Below, piece after piece: positions 1 through 9,313 of a stretch of 64,000 nucleotides of DNA (its first letter is position 1; every line of letters begins with the position of its first letter). The translations under genes and the position numbers were made by a program. The stretch lies in NCBI RefSeq assembly GCF_013284245.2, contig NZ_CP085876.1, positions 2,835,001 through 2,899,000 of the forward strand. Reading direction: 5' to 3'. The notes beneath the pieces were generated by a model, which did not search any database, was not told the DNA's origin, and saw only the letters and a program-made list of their open reading frames with translations. The stretch comes from Brevibacillus sp. DP1.3A (GTDB lineage Bacteria; Bacillota; Bacilli; Brevibacillales; Brevibacillaceae).

Positions 1-1
1 T

Positions 2-1711
2 TCGCAGCGTTTGGTAACGAAATCGTTGAATGATGGTTACCTCGTAGGTTCACGTGGGTCTGTAGGCTCGTCTTTTGTTGCGACGATGTCTGAGATTACA
101 GAGGTAAACCCATTGCCACCTCACTATCGCTGCCCAAATTGCAAGCACAGCGAGTTTATTACAGATGGTTCAATCGCCTCTGGGTTTGACTTGGAGGATA
201 AAGAATGTACGCAATGTGGAACCATGTATGCCAAGGACGGGCAGGACATCCCGTTCGAAACGTTCCTCGGTTTTAAAGGAGACAAGGTACCGGATATTGA
301 CTTGAACTTCTCCGGTGATTATCAACCGCGTGCACACAAGTACACACAGGAGCTGTTCGGAGCGGATTACGTATATCGTGCAGGAACGATTGGTACCGTT
401 GCAGAAAAAACAGCGTATGGCTACGTGCGCAAATATGCCGATGAACGAGGCATGACGTTGCGCAATGCGGAGATATCCAGGATCGTCAACGGCTGTACAG
501 GTGTAAAAAGGACGACAGGACAGCATCCGGGCGGTATTATCGTAGTACCTGACTACATGGAGATTGAAGACTTTTGTCCGATTCAGTTCCCGGCTGATGA
601 TAATGAGTCAGAATGGCGCACAACCCATTTCGACTTCCACTCCATTCATGACAACTTGTTAAAACTCGATATTCTGGGACACGATGATCCGACCGTCATT
701 CGTATGCTGCAAGACTTGACGGGAATGGACCCGAAGACGATTCCACTGGATGATAAAAAGACGATGTCCATCTTCAGTACGACGGAAGCCTTGGGGGTTA
801 CACCAGAGCAAATCGGTACGAACATGGGGACACTCGGCATTCCTGAGTTCGGAACCAAATTCGTACGTCAGATGCTAGAAGACACCAAACCGACAACGTT
901 TGCCGAGCTTGTTCAGATTTCTGGACTCTCTCATGGTACGGACGTTTGGTTGAACAACGCACAAGACTTGATCCGCAACGGTACCTGCAAGCTACCAGAC
1001 GTAATTGGTTGTCGTGACGATATCATGGTGTATTTGATCTATAAAGGGCTAGAGCCTTCACGCGCCTTTAAGATCATGGAATCCGTGCGTAAGGGTAAAG
1101 GGGTTCCTGAGGACGATCAGGAAGAAATGCGCAATAACAATGTGCCAGAATGGTATATTCAGTCGTGCCAGCGGATTAAGTACATGTTCCCGAAGGCGCA
1201 TGCGACTGCTTACGTTATGATGGCTGTGCGGATCGCATACTTCAAGGTACATCGTCCATTGGAGTTTTACGCAACATATTTCACTGTTCGCGCAGACGAC
1301 TTTGACATTCCGCTGATGGTCAAAGGCTCAGCTGCGATCAAGCAAAAGATTGAAGAGATCGAGGGCAAGGGACACGATGCACAGCCAAAAGAAAAGGCAT
1401 TGCTGACTGTTTTGGAGATGGCGTTGGAAATGATAGAGCGGGGCTTCCGCTTTGCCAACGTTGATTTGTACAAATCAGACGCCACGCGCTTCTTGATCGA
1501 GGGAGATTCGCTGATCGCTCCATTTAACGCCCTGCCTGGCTTAGGGACGAACGCGGCGATCAGCATCGTAGCTGCGAGAGAGCATGGAGAGTTTTTGTCC
1601 AAGGAGGACCTCCTATCCCGATCCCGCATCTCCAAGACCATTTTGGAGTTCTTGGACGAGCAAGGTGCTTTGAAAGGATTGCCAGAATCCAACCAGCTAT
1701 CCTTGTTCTAA
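2..1711 (+). CDS. polC: DNA polymerase III alpha subunit, PolC type (C-terminal part, 5' end outside window)
   Basis: Replicative polymerase of low-GC Gram-positives. Only the last 569 residues are present; the reading frame is open through the window edge, and a full PolC is about 1,440 residues. Visible features are the conserved SRGSVGSS stretch near the edge, a four-cysteine zinc-binding module (CPNC then CTQC) about 40-70 residues in, and the [13 protein letters not shown] motif, whose two aspartates are metal ligands of PolC enzymes. The gene stops at TAA 1709-1711 and is followed by the rimP promoter, so the next operon has at least one start of its own. Internal TTG/ATG codons are not true starts because homology runs upstream of them. 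Confidence 0.97.
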   Translation, partial: SQRLVTKSLNDGYLVGSRGSVGSSFVATMSEITEVNPLPPHYRCPNCKHSEFITDGSIASGFDLEDKECTQCGTMYAKDGQDIPFETFLGFKGDKVPDIDLNFSGDYQPRAHKYTQELFGADYVYRAGTIGTVAEKTAYGYVRKYADERGMTLRNAEISRIVNGCTGVKRTTGQHPGGIIVVPDYMEIEDFCPIQFPADDNESEWRTTHFDFHSIHDNLLKLDILGHDDPTVIRMLQDLTGMDPKTIPLDDKKTMSIFSTTEALGVTPEQIGTNMGTLGIPEFGTKFVRQMLEDTKPTTFAELVQISGLSHGTDVWLNNAQDLIRNGTCKLPDVIGCRDDIMVYLIYKGLEPSRAFKIMESVRKGKGVPEDDQEEMRNNNVPEWYIQSCQRIKYMFPKAHATAYVMMAVRIAYFKVHRPLEFYATYFTVRADDFDIPLMVKGSAAIKQKIEEIEGKGHDAQPKEKALLTVLEMALEMIERGFRFANVDLYKSDATRFLIEGDSLIAPFNALPGLGTNAAISIVAAREHGEFLSKEDLLSRSRISKTILEFLDEQGALKGLPESNQLSLF

Positions 1712-1744
1712 GGCGTGCAGTCAAGGCTCACAGTCATCCAAAGG

Positions 1745-1773
1745 TTGTCAGCGGAGGGCTGTTATGCTATAAT
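1745..1773 (+). promoter_or_regulatory. Sigma-A promoter of the rimP-nusA-infB operon
   Basis: TTGTCA at 1745-1750 and a consensus TATAAT at 1768-1773 are separated by 17 bases. The site lies between the polC stop and rimP and is the best housekeeping promoter in the first 10 kb, so it probably drives the long translation operon. Confidence 0.8.
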
Positions 1774-1811
1774 TTTTTTGGAAATACTGGTTTTATACGC
1801 ATGGCTGATCG

Positions 1812-1831
1812 AGAGTGGGGAAACCCACTCT
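1812..1831 (+). promoter_or_regulatory. Leader hairpin upstream of rimP
   Basis: AGAGTGGG and CCCACTCT form a perfect 8-bp stem with a four-base loop, followed by a pyrimidine-rich run (TTTCTTTCT) rather than a clean T tract. It lies about 40 bases after the promoter and 47 bases before rimP. It could be an attenuator or an mRNA-stabilising structure. nusA is in the operon, so feedback through NusA is possible, but that is inference. Confidence 0.45.
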
Positions 1832-1878
1832 TTCTTTCTGGCTACACCTCATGGTTCAAATGAGAAGGAGGTACTTGC

Positions 1879-2337
1879 TTGAGCAAGGTAACAGGCATCG
1901 TCACTGAACTCGTCACGCCCATTGTTGAAGGAGTGGGCCTGGAGCTAGTTGACATCGAGTACAAAAAGGAAGGCAGCAACTGGTTTCTGCGCGTGTTTAT
2001 CGACAATGAAACTGGCAACATCGACATCGATGACTGCCGCCTTGTCAGCGAGAAGCTGAGCGAAAAACTAGACGAAGTAGATCCCATCCCTACGGCATAC
2101 TTTTTAGAAGTATCTTCGCCGGGTGCTGAGCGCCCATTACGCAAGGATAAGGATTTCACGAAAGCTGTCGGCAGAAATGTGCATATCACAACAAAAGAGC
2201 CAATAGAAGGTGCAACCACGTTCGAAGGCGAACTGGTATCCTATGAGGATGGCAAGCTGACAGTTAAAGAAGCAAAGAAAACGTATGTAATTTCCCAAGA
2301 GCAAATTGACACGGCTAGAATGGCAATTATTTTTTAG
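1879..2337 (+). CDS. rimP: Ribosome maturation factor RimP
   Basis: Small cytoplasmic factor needed for maturation of the 30S subunit. The 152-residue product has the expected size, with the N-terminal alpha/beta domain (conserved [13 protein letters not shown] and DCRLVSEKL stretches) and the [11 protein letters not shown] motif typical of RimP, then an SH3-like C-terminal domain. The start is TTG, set by AAGGAGG 7-8 bases upstream; no better ATG exists in frame. It is the first gene of the operon and is followed 53 bases later by nusA, the standard Bacillales order. Confidence 0.95.
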   Translation: MSKVTGIVTELVTPIVEGVGLELVDIEYKKEGSNWFLRVFIDNETGNIDIDDCRLVSEKLSEKLDEVDPIPTAYFLEVSSPGAERPLRKDKDFTKAVGRNVHITTKEPIEGATTFEGELVSYEDGKLTVKEAKKTYVISQEQIDTARMAIIF

Positions 2338-2390
2338 TTGTCGCGGCCTGTGTTAGCCCGTGGTAAGTAAAGGAGGAGGCAACGAAAGTC

Positions 2391-3482
2391 ATGAACGGCG
2401 ATTTTATCGAGGCTTTAGAAGCCATTGAGAGAGAGAAAGGCATCACCAAAGACGTACTGATCGAGGCCATCGAAGCGGCTCTTATCTCTGGATACAAACG
2501 TAACTTCAACTCGGCCCAAAATGTGCGGGTGGATGTAAATCGTCATTCAGGTATGGTGCGTGTGTTTGCGCGGAAGAGCGTAGTCGAAGAGGTTTTGGAC
2601 GTGCGTCTTGAGATCTCTCAAGAAGCAGCACAAGAAATCGATCCTAACTTCCGTCTGGAGGATATCGTCGAAATCGAGGTAACGCCTCGTGATTTCGGTC
2701 GTATTGCTGCTCAGACAGCGAAGCAAGTGGTTACACAGCGCATTCGTGAAGCGGAGCGCGGTTTGATCTACAGCGAGTTTATTGAGCGTGAAGACGATAT
2801 CGTAACTGGTGTCGTTCAACGTATGGACGCTCGCAATTATTACATTGATTTGGGTAAGGCGGAAGCCGTTATGCCGATCACCGAAAAAATGCCATCCGAA
2901 GATTTTAAATCACAAGATCGTGTGAAGGCATACATCATCAAAGTAGAGAAAACCACTAAAGGACCGCAAATCGTCGTTTCCCGTACTCACCCGGGGCTTT
3001 TGAAGCGTCTCTTCGAATTAGAAGTGCCAGAAATATATGACGGTGTGGTTGAAATCAAATCTGTTGCGCGTGAAGCGGGTGATCGCTCGAAGATCGCTGT
3101 GCATTCCATCAACGCAGATGTTGATCCAGTAGGGGCTTGTGTCGGTCCAAAGGGCATGCGCGTCCAAACGATCGTTACGGAGCTGAAAGGCGAAAAGATC
3201 GACATTGTTCGTTGGTCTGAAGATCCTGCCGAGTACGTAGCTAACGCTCTCAGCCCTGCAAAGGTGCTGCATGTTGAGGTTAACGTAGCGGAGAAGGTTA
3301 CACGTGTGATCGTTCCTGATTATCAATTGTCTCTGGCAATTGGTAAGCGCGGTCAAAACGCACGCCTGGCAGCCAAGCTGACTGGCTGGAAGATCGATAT
3401 CAAGAGCGAGTCCCAAGCCGACCAAGAAGGCATCGCTTATCCAAGAGAAGTAGAGAGCGATGAAGGGACGGACAACGAATAA
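2391..3482 (+). CDS. nusA: Transcription termination/antitermination factor NusA
   Basis: RNA polymerase-associated factor that controls pausing, termination and antitermination. The 363 residues match the short Gram-positive form: N-terminal polymerase-binding domain, an S1 domain at roughly residues 135-200, then two KH domains with GPKGMR near residue 250 and AIGKRGQNA near residue 316. The acidic repeat region of the E. coli protein is absent; the tail is only a short acidic stretch. A strong AAGGAGGAG precedes the ATG. The next gene begins two bases after the stop, so the two are co-transcribed. Confidence 0.97.
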   Translation: MNGDFIEALEAIEREKGITKDVLIEAIEAALISGYKRNFNSAQNVRVDVNRHSGMVRVFARKSVVEEVLDVRLEISQEAAQEIDPNFRLEDIVEIEVTPRDFGRIAAQTAKQVVTQRIREAERGLIYSEFIEREDDIVTGVVQRMDARNYYIDLGKAEAVMPITEKMPSEDFKSQDRVKAYIIKVEKTTKGPQIVVSRTHPGLLKRLFELEVPEIYDGVVEIKSVAREAGDRSKIAVHSINADVDPVGACVGPKGMRVQTIVTELKGEKIDIVRWSEDPAEYVANALSPAKVLHVEVNVAEKVTRVIVPDYQLSLAIGKRGQNARLAAKLTGWKIDIKSESQADQEGIAYPREVESDEGTDNE

Positions 3483-3484
3483 TC

Positions 3485-3775
3485 ATGAAGCAAAAAAAGA
3501 TCCCGTTGCGTAAGTGCATTGTTTGCCAAGGAATGTTTCCTAAAAAGGAATTAATCCGCGTCGTCCGGACGCCAGAAGAAGAGATCGTCATTGATCTCAC
3601 TGGAAGGGCGGCGGGACGCGGTACCTATGTGTGTCGGCAGGAAAGCTGTCTGAAGCCGGATGCGTTCGCATCGGGAAAATGGAAAAAAGTGCTGGAACGT
3701 GCCCTCAATATGTCCATCTCCCAAGAAAAGTATGATGCTTTCCGTGAGAAATGGTTGGAGATGATGGGAAAATGA
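3485..3775 (+). CDS. rnpM: YlxR/RnpM family RNA-binding protein
   Basis: Small basic protein of 96 residues with the family signature KIPLRKCIVC near the N-terminus and a GRGTYVC motif near residue 55. The family (DUF448, YlxR) has been described as an RNase P modulator and also as a regulator of metabolic genes in Bacillus. It sits between nusA and ylxQ as in most Bacillales, and its stop codon overlaps the next start (ATGA). The family assignment is firm; the exact function here is taken from relatives. Confidence 0.9.
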   Translation: MKQKKIPLRKCIVCQGMFPKKELIRVVRTPEEEIVIDLTGRAAGRGTYVCRQESCLKPDAFASGKWKKVLERALNMSISQEKYDAFREKWLEMMGK

Positions 3776-4071
3776 TCCCAAAAGCAGCACAACTACTCGG
3801 ATTGGCGATGCGTGCGAGAAAGATCGTTACCGGGGAGGAACTGGTCATTACCGCTATTCGTAATGGGCAGGCCCGCCTGGTTTTGCTCGCATCAGATGCA
3901 TCAGACAATACCGCCAAGAAAGTAAAGGATAAATGTTCCTATTACGGTGTCTCATGTGTAACCACTGGCGACCGACATTCATTGGGACACGCAATCGGAA
4001 AAGATGGGCGCGTTACCGTGGCGGTAACCGATGGGAAATTGGCCGAAAGCATTCAGCGTCTGCTCACCTAA
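3772..4071 (+). CDS. ylxQ: L7Ae-family K-turn RNA-binding protein YlxQ
   Basis: A 99-residue protein of the L7Ae/L30e/S12e fold, which binds kink-turn RNA. The conserved LLGLAMRARKIVTGEE start and the LVLLASDASDNT stretch identify the family; Bacillus YlxQ binds K-turns in vitro but has no settled role. I chose ATG 3772, which overlaps the rnpM stop as ATGA and aligns with the family N-terminus; an upstream in-frame TTG at 3751 would add seven residues inside rnpM. infB follows after 21 bases. Confidence 0.9.
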   Translation: MIPKAAQLLGLAMRARKIVTGEELVITAIRNGQARLVLLASDASDNTAKKVKDKCSYYGVSCVTTGDRHSLGHAIGKDGRVTVAVTDGKLAESIQRLLT

Positions 4072-4092
4072 CTTAGAAAGGGTGAAGTATAT

Positions 4093-6732
4093 TTGAAGAC
4101 ACGTGTGTATGAGTATGCCAAACAGCACAACATGAGCAGTAAGGAAATCCTCAATTTGCTAAAACGATTGAATATAGAAGTAGCAAATCATATGAGTATC
4201 ATGGAAGAAGGGACGATCAAAAGGATCGAGGATCACATGGCCAAATTGCGTTCTGGTGCCAAACCGGAGCAACGTAATACGTCAAGTGATGCAAGACCCA
4301 AACAAACGGAAGATCAACGACGCCCCAACGACTCCAGAGGACAACAGAACAAACCCCAACAACAAGCGGGGCAAGCTCAACTGGTTAGTAATGACAGACC
4401 AAACAGCGATCGTGGAGGAAGCACATCAAACATCAATCGTCCAGCTAACAACAGTGCGAGTGCTAATTCCGATCAGCAAAGTCCTCAGCATGGAAAAAAT
4501 CAGGGGAAGAATCAGGAGAGAAAACCAAACAATATGAGAAGTCAACCCGCAAAGCCGAATGACCGCAAGCCACAAGGTAATCAGCAACGACCACAAGGCC
4601 AAGGACAACAAAGACCACAAGGCCAAGGACAACAACGACCACAAGGCCAAGGACAACAGAGACCACAGGGTCAAGGACAACAAAGACCACAGAACAATCA
4701 GCAACGACCACAAAACCAACAGCGTTCTGCACAACAACCTGTTGCTAATCAAACAGAGGGACGTACAGGGGAAGAATTTGAAGATAAAGTAAATCTCCCA
4801 TCCAATGTTGGTACAGAAAAACGTGAGAAAATCAAAAAGGGTCCACAGACCCAAAAGACTTTTGAAGATAACAAGAAGAGTCAGCCTTTCCGTGGCGGTG
4901 GTAATAATCGCTATAACCAAAATAATCGCCGTGGCAATAACAATCGTGGTGGACAAAAAGCTCCACGTCCAGTATTTGACCCACCAACAAAAATTACCTT
5001 TACCGAGTCTTTGACCGTTAACGAATTGGCTGTAAAACTACGCAAAGAACCAGCAGAAGTCATCAAAAAGCTGTTTAATTTGGGGATCATGGCAACGATT
5101 AACCAGTACCTCGATCGTGAAGCCATCGAACTTATTTGCGCAGATTATGGCATTGAAGTCGAAGAAAAAATCATCATCGATGAAACCAACTTCGAAACAT
5201 TGGAAGAAGTAGATGCACCAGAAAGCCTGCTGGAGCGCCCGGCAGTTGTCACCATCATGGGTCACGTTGACCACGGGAAAACAACTTTGCTGGATGCGAT
5301 TCGCTCTACAAACGTTGTAGCAGGCGAAGCAGGCGGAATTACGCAGCACATTGGTGCGTACCAAGTAGAGATCAAAGGAAAGAAAATTACTTTCCTCGAT
5401 ACACCTGGTCACGCGGCCTTCACAACCATGCGTGCTCGCGGTGCGCAAATTACAGACATTACTATTCTGGTTGTTGCTGCAGATGATGGTGTCATGCCGC
5501 AAACGATTGAAGCGATTAGCCATGCGAAGGCAGCAAATGTGCCAATCATCGTTGCGGTCAACAAGATTGACAAACCAGAAGCAAATATGGACCGTATTAA
5601 GCAAGAATTGACCGAGTATGAGCTGGTTGCAGAAGAGTGGGGCGGCGAAACTATCTTCTCCCCATTATCCGCTAAGCAGCGTACAGGTATCGAAGAACTG
5701 CTTGAGTACATCTTGCTCGTATCCGAGGTACAAGAACTGAAAGCAAACCCAGACAAGCGTGCTCGCGGTACTGTTGTAGAAGCTGAGCTTGACAAGGGAC
5801 GCGGTCCAGTTGCAACCATTCTGGTTCAACAAGGTACCCTACGCGTTGGTGACCCAATTGTAGTAGGTTCCGCTTTCGGACGTGTACGTGCAATGGTGAA
5901 CGACAAAGGACGCCGTCTGAAGGAAGCTGGTCCATCTACGCCAGTAGAAATCACTGGTCTGAATGATGTACCACAAGCAGGTGACCAATTCCGTGTCTTT
6001 GAAGACGAGAAAAAGGCGCGCGCAATCGGGGAAGCACGTGCATCCAAGCAGCGTGAATCCGAGCGTCGTGAGAGCTCCCGCGTTTCTTTGGATGACTTGT
6101 TCCAGCACATCCAAGAAGGCGACATCAAAGAGCTGAACCTGATCGTAAAAGGTGACGTACAAGGTTCTGTAGAAGCTCTGCGTGGTTCTTTGGAGAAAAT
6201 TGATGTCAACGGTACACGTGTGAAAATTATTCATACAGGTGCTGGGGCGATTACGGAATCCGACGTTACGTTGGCGAATGCTTCGAATGCCATCATCATT
6301 GGTTTCAACGTACGTCCTGAGCCAAATGCACGCAGCATGGCTGAACAAGAGAAGATCGACATTCGCCTGCACCGTGTCATCTATACTGTAATCGAAGAGA
6401 TCGAGTCTGCTCTCAAAGGGATGCTTGATCCAGTCTTCAAAGAAAATATTATCGGCCAAGCTGAGATTCGTGAAGTGTTCAAAGTATCCAAAGTCGGAAA
6501 CATTGCAGGTTGCTATGTGACTGAAGGTAAACTGAGCCGCGATGCTGGTGCACGTTTGATCCGTGAAGGCATTGTGATTTATGAAGGTAAGCTCGATACC
6601 CTCAAGCGCTTCAAAGATGATGCGAAAGACGTTGCAGCAGGCTATGAGTGCGGTCTGACTTTGGAACGCTTCAATGACCTCAAAATCGGCGACGTAATCG
6701 AAGCATTCGTCATGGTTGAAGTGAAACAATAA
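4093..6732 (+). CDS. infB: Translation initiation factor IF-2
   Basis: GTPase that places initiator tRNA on the 30S subunit. The 879 residues include an IF2-N domain at the start, a long low-complexity Q/N/R/P/G-rich linker (about residues 55-300), a second IF2-N domain, then the G domain with GHVDHGKTT near residue 390, DTPGH, NKID and a SAK motif, followed by domains II-IV. Translation begins at TTG behind AAAGGGTGAAG; no ATG lies nearby. The linker contains four tandem 8-residue repeats at 4588-4683, listed separately. The stop overlaps the ATG of ylxP. Confidence 0.97.
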   Translation: MKTRVYEYAKQHNMSSKEILNLLKRLNIEVANHMSIMEEGTIKRIEDHMAKLRSGAKPEQRNTSSDARPKQTEDQRRPNDSRGQQNKPQQQAGQAQLVSNDRPNSDRGGSTSNINRPANNSASANSDQQSPQHGKNQGKNQERKPNNMRSQPAKPNDRKPQGNQQRPQGQGQQRPQGQGQQRPQGQGQQRPQGQGQQRPQNNQQRPQNQQRSAQQPVANQTEGRTGEEFEDKVNLPSNVGTEKREKIKKGPQTQKTFEDNKKSQPFRGGGNNRYNQNNRRGNNNRGGQKAPRPVFDPPTKITFTESLTVNELAVKLRKEPAEVIKKLFNLGIMATINQYLDREAIELICADYGIEVEEKIIIDETNFETLEEVDAPESLLERPAVVTIMGHVDHGKTTLLDAIRSTNVVAGEAGGITQHIGAYQVEIKGKKITFLDTPGHAAFTTMRARGAQITDITILVVAADDGVMPQTIEAISHAKAANVPIIVAVNKIDKPEANMDRIKQELTEYELVAEEWGGETIFSPLSAKQRTGIEELLEYILLVSEVQELKANPDKRARGTVVEAELDKGRGPVATILVQQGTLRVGDPIVVGSAFGRVRAMVNDKGRRLKEAGPSTPVEITGLNDVPQAGDQFRVFEDEKKARAIGEARASKQRESERRESSRVSLDDLFQHIQEGDIKELNLIVKGDVQGSVEALRGSLEKIDVNGTRVKIIHTGAGAITESDVTLANASNAIIIGFNVRPEPNARSMAEQEKIDIRLHRVIYTVIEEIESALKGMLDPVFKENIIGQAEIREVFKVSKVGNIAGCYVTEGKLSRDAGARLIREGIVIYEGKLDTLKRFKDDAKDVAAGYECGLTLERFNDLKIGDVIEAFVMVEVKQ
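4588..4683 (+). repeat. Four tandem 24-bp repeats inside infB
   Basis: Four head-to-tail 24-bp units encode RPQGQGQQ four times. The first three differ by only one or two bases; the fourth carries a few more synonymous changes. Partial copies ([13 protein letters not shown]) follow. Unit length is a multiple of three, so gain or loss of a unit keeps the frame and changes only the linker between the IF2-N and G domains. Confidence 0.93.
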
Positions 6733-7013
6733 TGATAGCAGGTGTGCAGATTGAACTGTTTCTGCCCGCTAGCCAAAACCTGAAAGAAAAACGAGCCATC
6801 GTCAAAAGTCTGATCGGCAAGCTGCGGAGCCGATTTAACGTCTCCGCGGCAGAGGTGGCTTATCTCGAGCAATGGCAGCGTACCGTGTTGGGTATCGCTG
6901 CCGTTGCTAATGAGATATCTTTTTTACAACAAGAAATGCAGACTGTCGTTCGATTTGTAGAGAACCATCCAGATGTAGAGTTGATTCGTGTGGATACGGA
7001 ATACTACGATTAA
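6732..7013 (+). CDS. ylxP: DUF503 family protein YlxP
   Basis: A 93-residue protein of the DUF503/YlxP family with the conserved opening VGVQIELFLP-type strand and the LKEKRAIVKSL motif near residue 18. The family adopts a ferredoxin-like fold and is linked by operon position to ribosome assembly, as here between infB and rbfA; its biochemical role is not established. ATG 6732 shares one base with the infB stop, so translation is coupled. Confidence 0.9.
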   Translation: MIAGVQIELFLPASQNLKEKRAIVKSLIGKLRSRFNVSAAEVAYLEQWQRTVLGIAAVANEISFLQQEMQTVVRFVENHPDVELIRVDTEYYD

Positions 7014-7040
7014 TGAACAGTCAGCGGAGGTGAAAAATCG

Positions 7041-7406
7041 ATGAATAAAACACGGATTAGCCGCGTAGGCGAAGAAATCAAAAAAGAGCTGAGCCTCGTA
7101 TTGCAGCGTGGACTCAAAGATCCTCGTGTCGGTTTCGTAACGGTAACAGATGTAGAGGTAAGCAGTGACCTGCAATTGGCGAAGGTTTTTGTCAGCATTT
7201 TTGGCAGTGAGGAAGAGCGTAAAGCTTCTCTTGCAGGTTTGACAAAAGCAAAAGGTTATTTGCGTACGGAGATCGGGAAACGCGTAAAGCTGCGTCACAT
7301 TCCTGATTTTGTATTCAAGCTGGACGAGTCCATTGACTACGGCAGCAAAATTGAATCAATCCTGCGGGAAATCTCCACAGAGGGAGAGAAACAGGATGAA
7401 TCCTAA
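7041..7406 (+). CDS. rbfA: 30S ribosome-binding factor RbfA
   Basis: Assembly factor that binds the 5' region of 16S rRNA during late 30S maturation and cold adaptation. The 121 residues carry the KH-like fold signature: VGEEIKKELS near the N-terminus, DPRVGFVTVTDVEVS in the middle, and a C-terminal IPDFVFKLDESIDYG. AGCGGAGGTG lies 7-8 bases before ATG. The end of the gene overlaps nrnA by 11 bases. Confidence 0.96.
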   Translation: MNKTRISRVGEEIKKELSLVLQRGLKDPRVGFVTVTDVEVSSDLQLAKVFVSIFGSEEERKASLAGLTKAKGYLRTEIGKRVKLRHIPDFVFKLDESIDYGSKIESILREISTEGEKQDES

Positions 7407-8391
7407 TCAAATGGCAGTACAGGAAGCGGCGCGGTTTATGCAGGAGCACGACCGCTTCCTGGTCCTCTCTCATGTAAGTCCTGACGGAGATGCTACAGGA
7501 TCTGCTTTGGGAGTCGTGCTCATGCTAGAGCAGTTGGGAAAAGAGTATGTGGTTGTAAACGAAGGGGAAACACCGATCAAGTTCAACTTCTTGCCGCGGT
7601 TTGACCGTCTTTATAACCTGCGCAAACAATCACTGAACGAGACGTTCGGGGCCGTAATCGCTGTAGACTGCGCGGATGAGTCGCGGATGGGCGATGTACG
7701 GTCTTTATTTGCGTCTGGCGCTGCTTTGCTGAATATCGATCACCATCCGACCAACGATCATTTTGGAACGGTAAATCTGGTTCGTCCGGGTGCAGCCGCA
7801 ACAGCAGAGATTTTGTTTGATGTTGCAGAAGCAGCAGGAGTTTCTTTCAATGAAGAGCTTGCGCTGTGCATCTATACCGGTCTTCTGACGGATACAGGCG
7901 GTTTCCGCTATTCCAATACATCGCCGCGCGTCATGGAGATCGCTGCTCGATTACTCGGATACGGTGTGAAGCCAGGAGACGTAGCAGAGCGCTGCTTGGA
8001 GGAAATCACTTTTGCCCATGTGAAAGTTTTGCGACGCGCGCTCCAAACCTTGCAACTGTCCCATCAAAATTTGGTTGCTTCCATCACTGTTTCAGTCGCA
8101 GATTTTGCCGAAGTGGGTGCCGAGCGGGAAGATGCTGGTGGATTGGTGAATTACTGCCGCAACATTGAGGGAGTCGAGGTCGGCGTTTCTTTTGTGGAAG
8201 CGGAACCGGGAGTGGTCAAGGTGAGCATGCGCGCTCGCGATCGAGTTGACGTAGCTGTCATTGCGAAGCAACTCGGTGGTGGTGGACACGCAAAAGCAGC
8301 AGGTTGCACCATCAAAGGAGCACTTTCAGAAGTACAGCAAAAAGTATGGACTGTGCTGGACGATGCAGTAGGAGTGAAATTCGATGAGTAA
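7396..8391 (+). CDS. nrnA: Bifunctional oligoribonuclease/3',5'-bisphosphate nucleotidase NrnA (DHH/DHHA1)
   Basis: Degrades 2-5 nt RNA fragments (nano-RNA) and converts pAp to AMP. The 331 residues show the DHH motifs: SHVSPDGDATGS near residue 24, VDCADE, and NIDHHPT near 112, then the DHHA1 domain with GGGGHAKAAG near 293. I chose ATG 7396, behind AGGGAGAG, because the family begins a few residues before this point; a longer frame open from 7309 lies inside rbfA. It overlaps rbfA by 11 bases and truB by 8. Confidence 0.94.
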   Translation: MNPNQMAVQEAARFMQEHDRFLVLSHVSPDGDATGSALGVVLMLEQLGKEYVVVNEGETPIKFNFLPRFDRLYNLRKQSLNETFGAVIAVDCADESRMGDVRSLFASGAALLNIDHHPTNDHFGTVNLVRPGAAATAEILFDVAEAAGVSFNEELALCIYTGLLTDTGGFRYSNTSPRVMEIAARLLGYGVKPGDVAERCLEEITFAHVKVLRRALQTLQLSHQNLVASITVSVADFAEVGAEREDAGGLVNYCRNIEGVEVGVSFVEAEPGVVKVSMRARDRVDVAVIAKQLGGGGHAKAAGCTIKGALSEVQQKVWTVLDDAVGVKFDE

Positions 8392-9310
8392 CGTGAACGG
8401 CGTACTGGTTATCGACAAGCCAGCTGGTATGACCTCCCATGATTGTGTAGCACGTATTCGTCGATTGTATGGAACGAAAAAAGTGGGGCATACGGGTACA
8501 CTGGATCCAGATGTGACGGGTGTACTCCCCATTTGTGTGGGACACGCAACGAGGCTAGTTGAATATTTGCAAGAGCTGCCTAAGCGCTATGATGTAGTCA
8601 TGCGCCTCGGCTCAACTACCACGACGGAAGATGCTTCCGGAGAAGTGGTGGAGCAAGCTGGAGTAGATGCAGCATCGATTACGACGGAGCGTATTCAAGC
8701 GCTGTTCGAATCCTTTTTGGGTGAAATGGAGCAGGTACCTCCGATGTTCTCAGCGGTAAAGGTAAACGGCAAGCGGCTGTATGACCTGGCTCGTGAAGGC
8801 ACGGTGATCGAGCGACAGGCACGGAAAGTGACGCTGTATGAGTTGACGCTTCATAAGATTAGCGTGGATGGGGACACTGTCGATGTTGCATTCACGTGCA
8901 CGTGCTCAAAAGGCACATACATGCGCACCTTATGTGTTGACCTCGGACGCGCTCTGGGTTATCCTGCCCATATGAAGCTGTTGCGGCGAATAAAAAGCGG
9001 CCCGTTCCAGGAGCAAGAGGCAATCCCTCTCCAGCAAATTGAGGAACAGGCAGCAAACGGGGAAGATATTTCCCGCTACTTGGTCTCCATCCCTCAGGCA
9101 ATCTCATTCTTACCATCGTTTCAGGTCAAGCCAGAACGGATCAAAGCAGTACGTAATGGACTTGCGACTGCGCTTCCGGGCGTCACTGCGGAGGAAGGAA
9201 GTTTGATTTGCTTGTTTGCGGGGGAAGAATTACTTGGCATCCATCGCGTATGCCGTGGAGACAAAGGACTTTTCGCCAAACCAGAAAAAGTCTTTCCAGC
9301 CGAGGTGTAA
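8384..9310 (+). CDS. truB: tRNA pseudouridine(55) synthase TruB
   Basis: Makes pseudouridine 55 in the T loop of tRNAs. The 308-residue protein has the catalytic GHTGTLDPDVTGVLP motif, with the nucleophilic aspartate at residue 41, and the conserved KVNGKRLYDLAREG and CSKGTYMRTL stretches; a PUA-like C-terminal region completes it. ATG overlaps the nrnA stop by 8 bases and ribF starts 3 bases after the stop, so the three are translationally linked. Confidence 0.96.
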   Translation: MSNVNGVLVIDKPAGMTSHDCVARIRRLYGTKKVGHTGTLDPDVTGVLPICVGHATRLVEYLQELPKRYDVVMRLGSTTTTEDASGEVVEQAGVDAASITTERIQALFESFLGEMEQVPPMFSAVKVNGKRLYDLAREGTVIERQARKVTLYELTLHKISVDGDTVDVAFTCTCSKGTYMRTLCVDLGRALGYPAHMKLLRRIKSGPFQEQEAIPLQQIEEQAANGEDISRYLVSIPQAISFLPSFQVKPERIKAVRNGLATALPGVTAEEGSLICLFAGEELLGIHRVCRGDKGLFAKPEKVFPAEV

Positions 9311-9313
9311 TCC

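Noticed and set aside
4588-4683. Short tandem repeats as a possible CRISPR array
   Set aside because: Units are contiguous with no spacers and lie in frame in infB; no cas gene is present.
4426-4956. Minus-strand frame with Leu/Trp/Ser repeats opposite infB
   Set aside because: The repeats are the complement of the infB Q/G/R/P repeats; it is not an independent repetitive protein.
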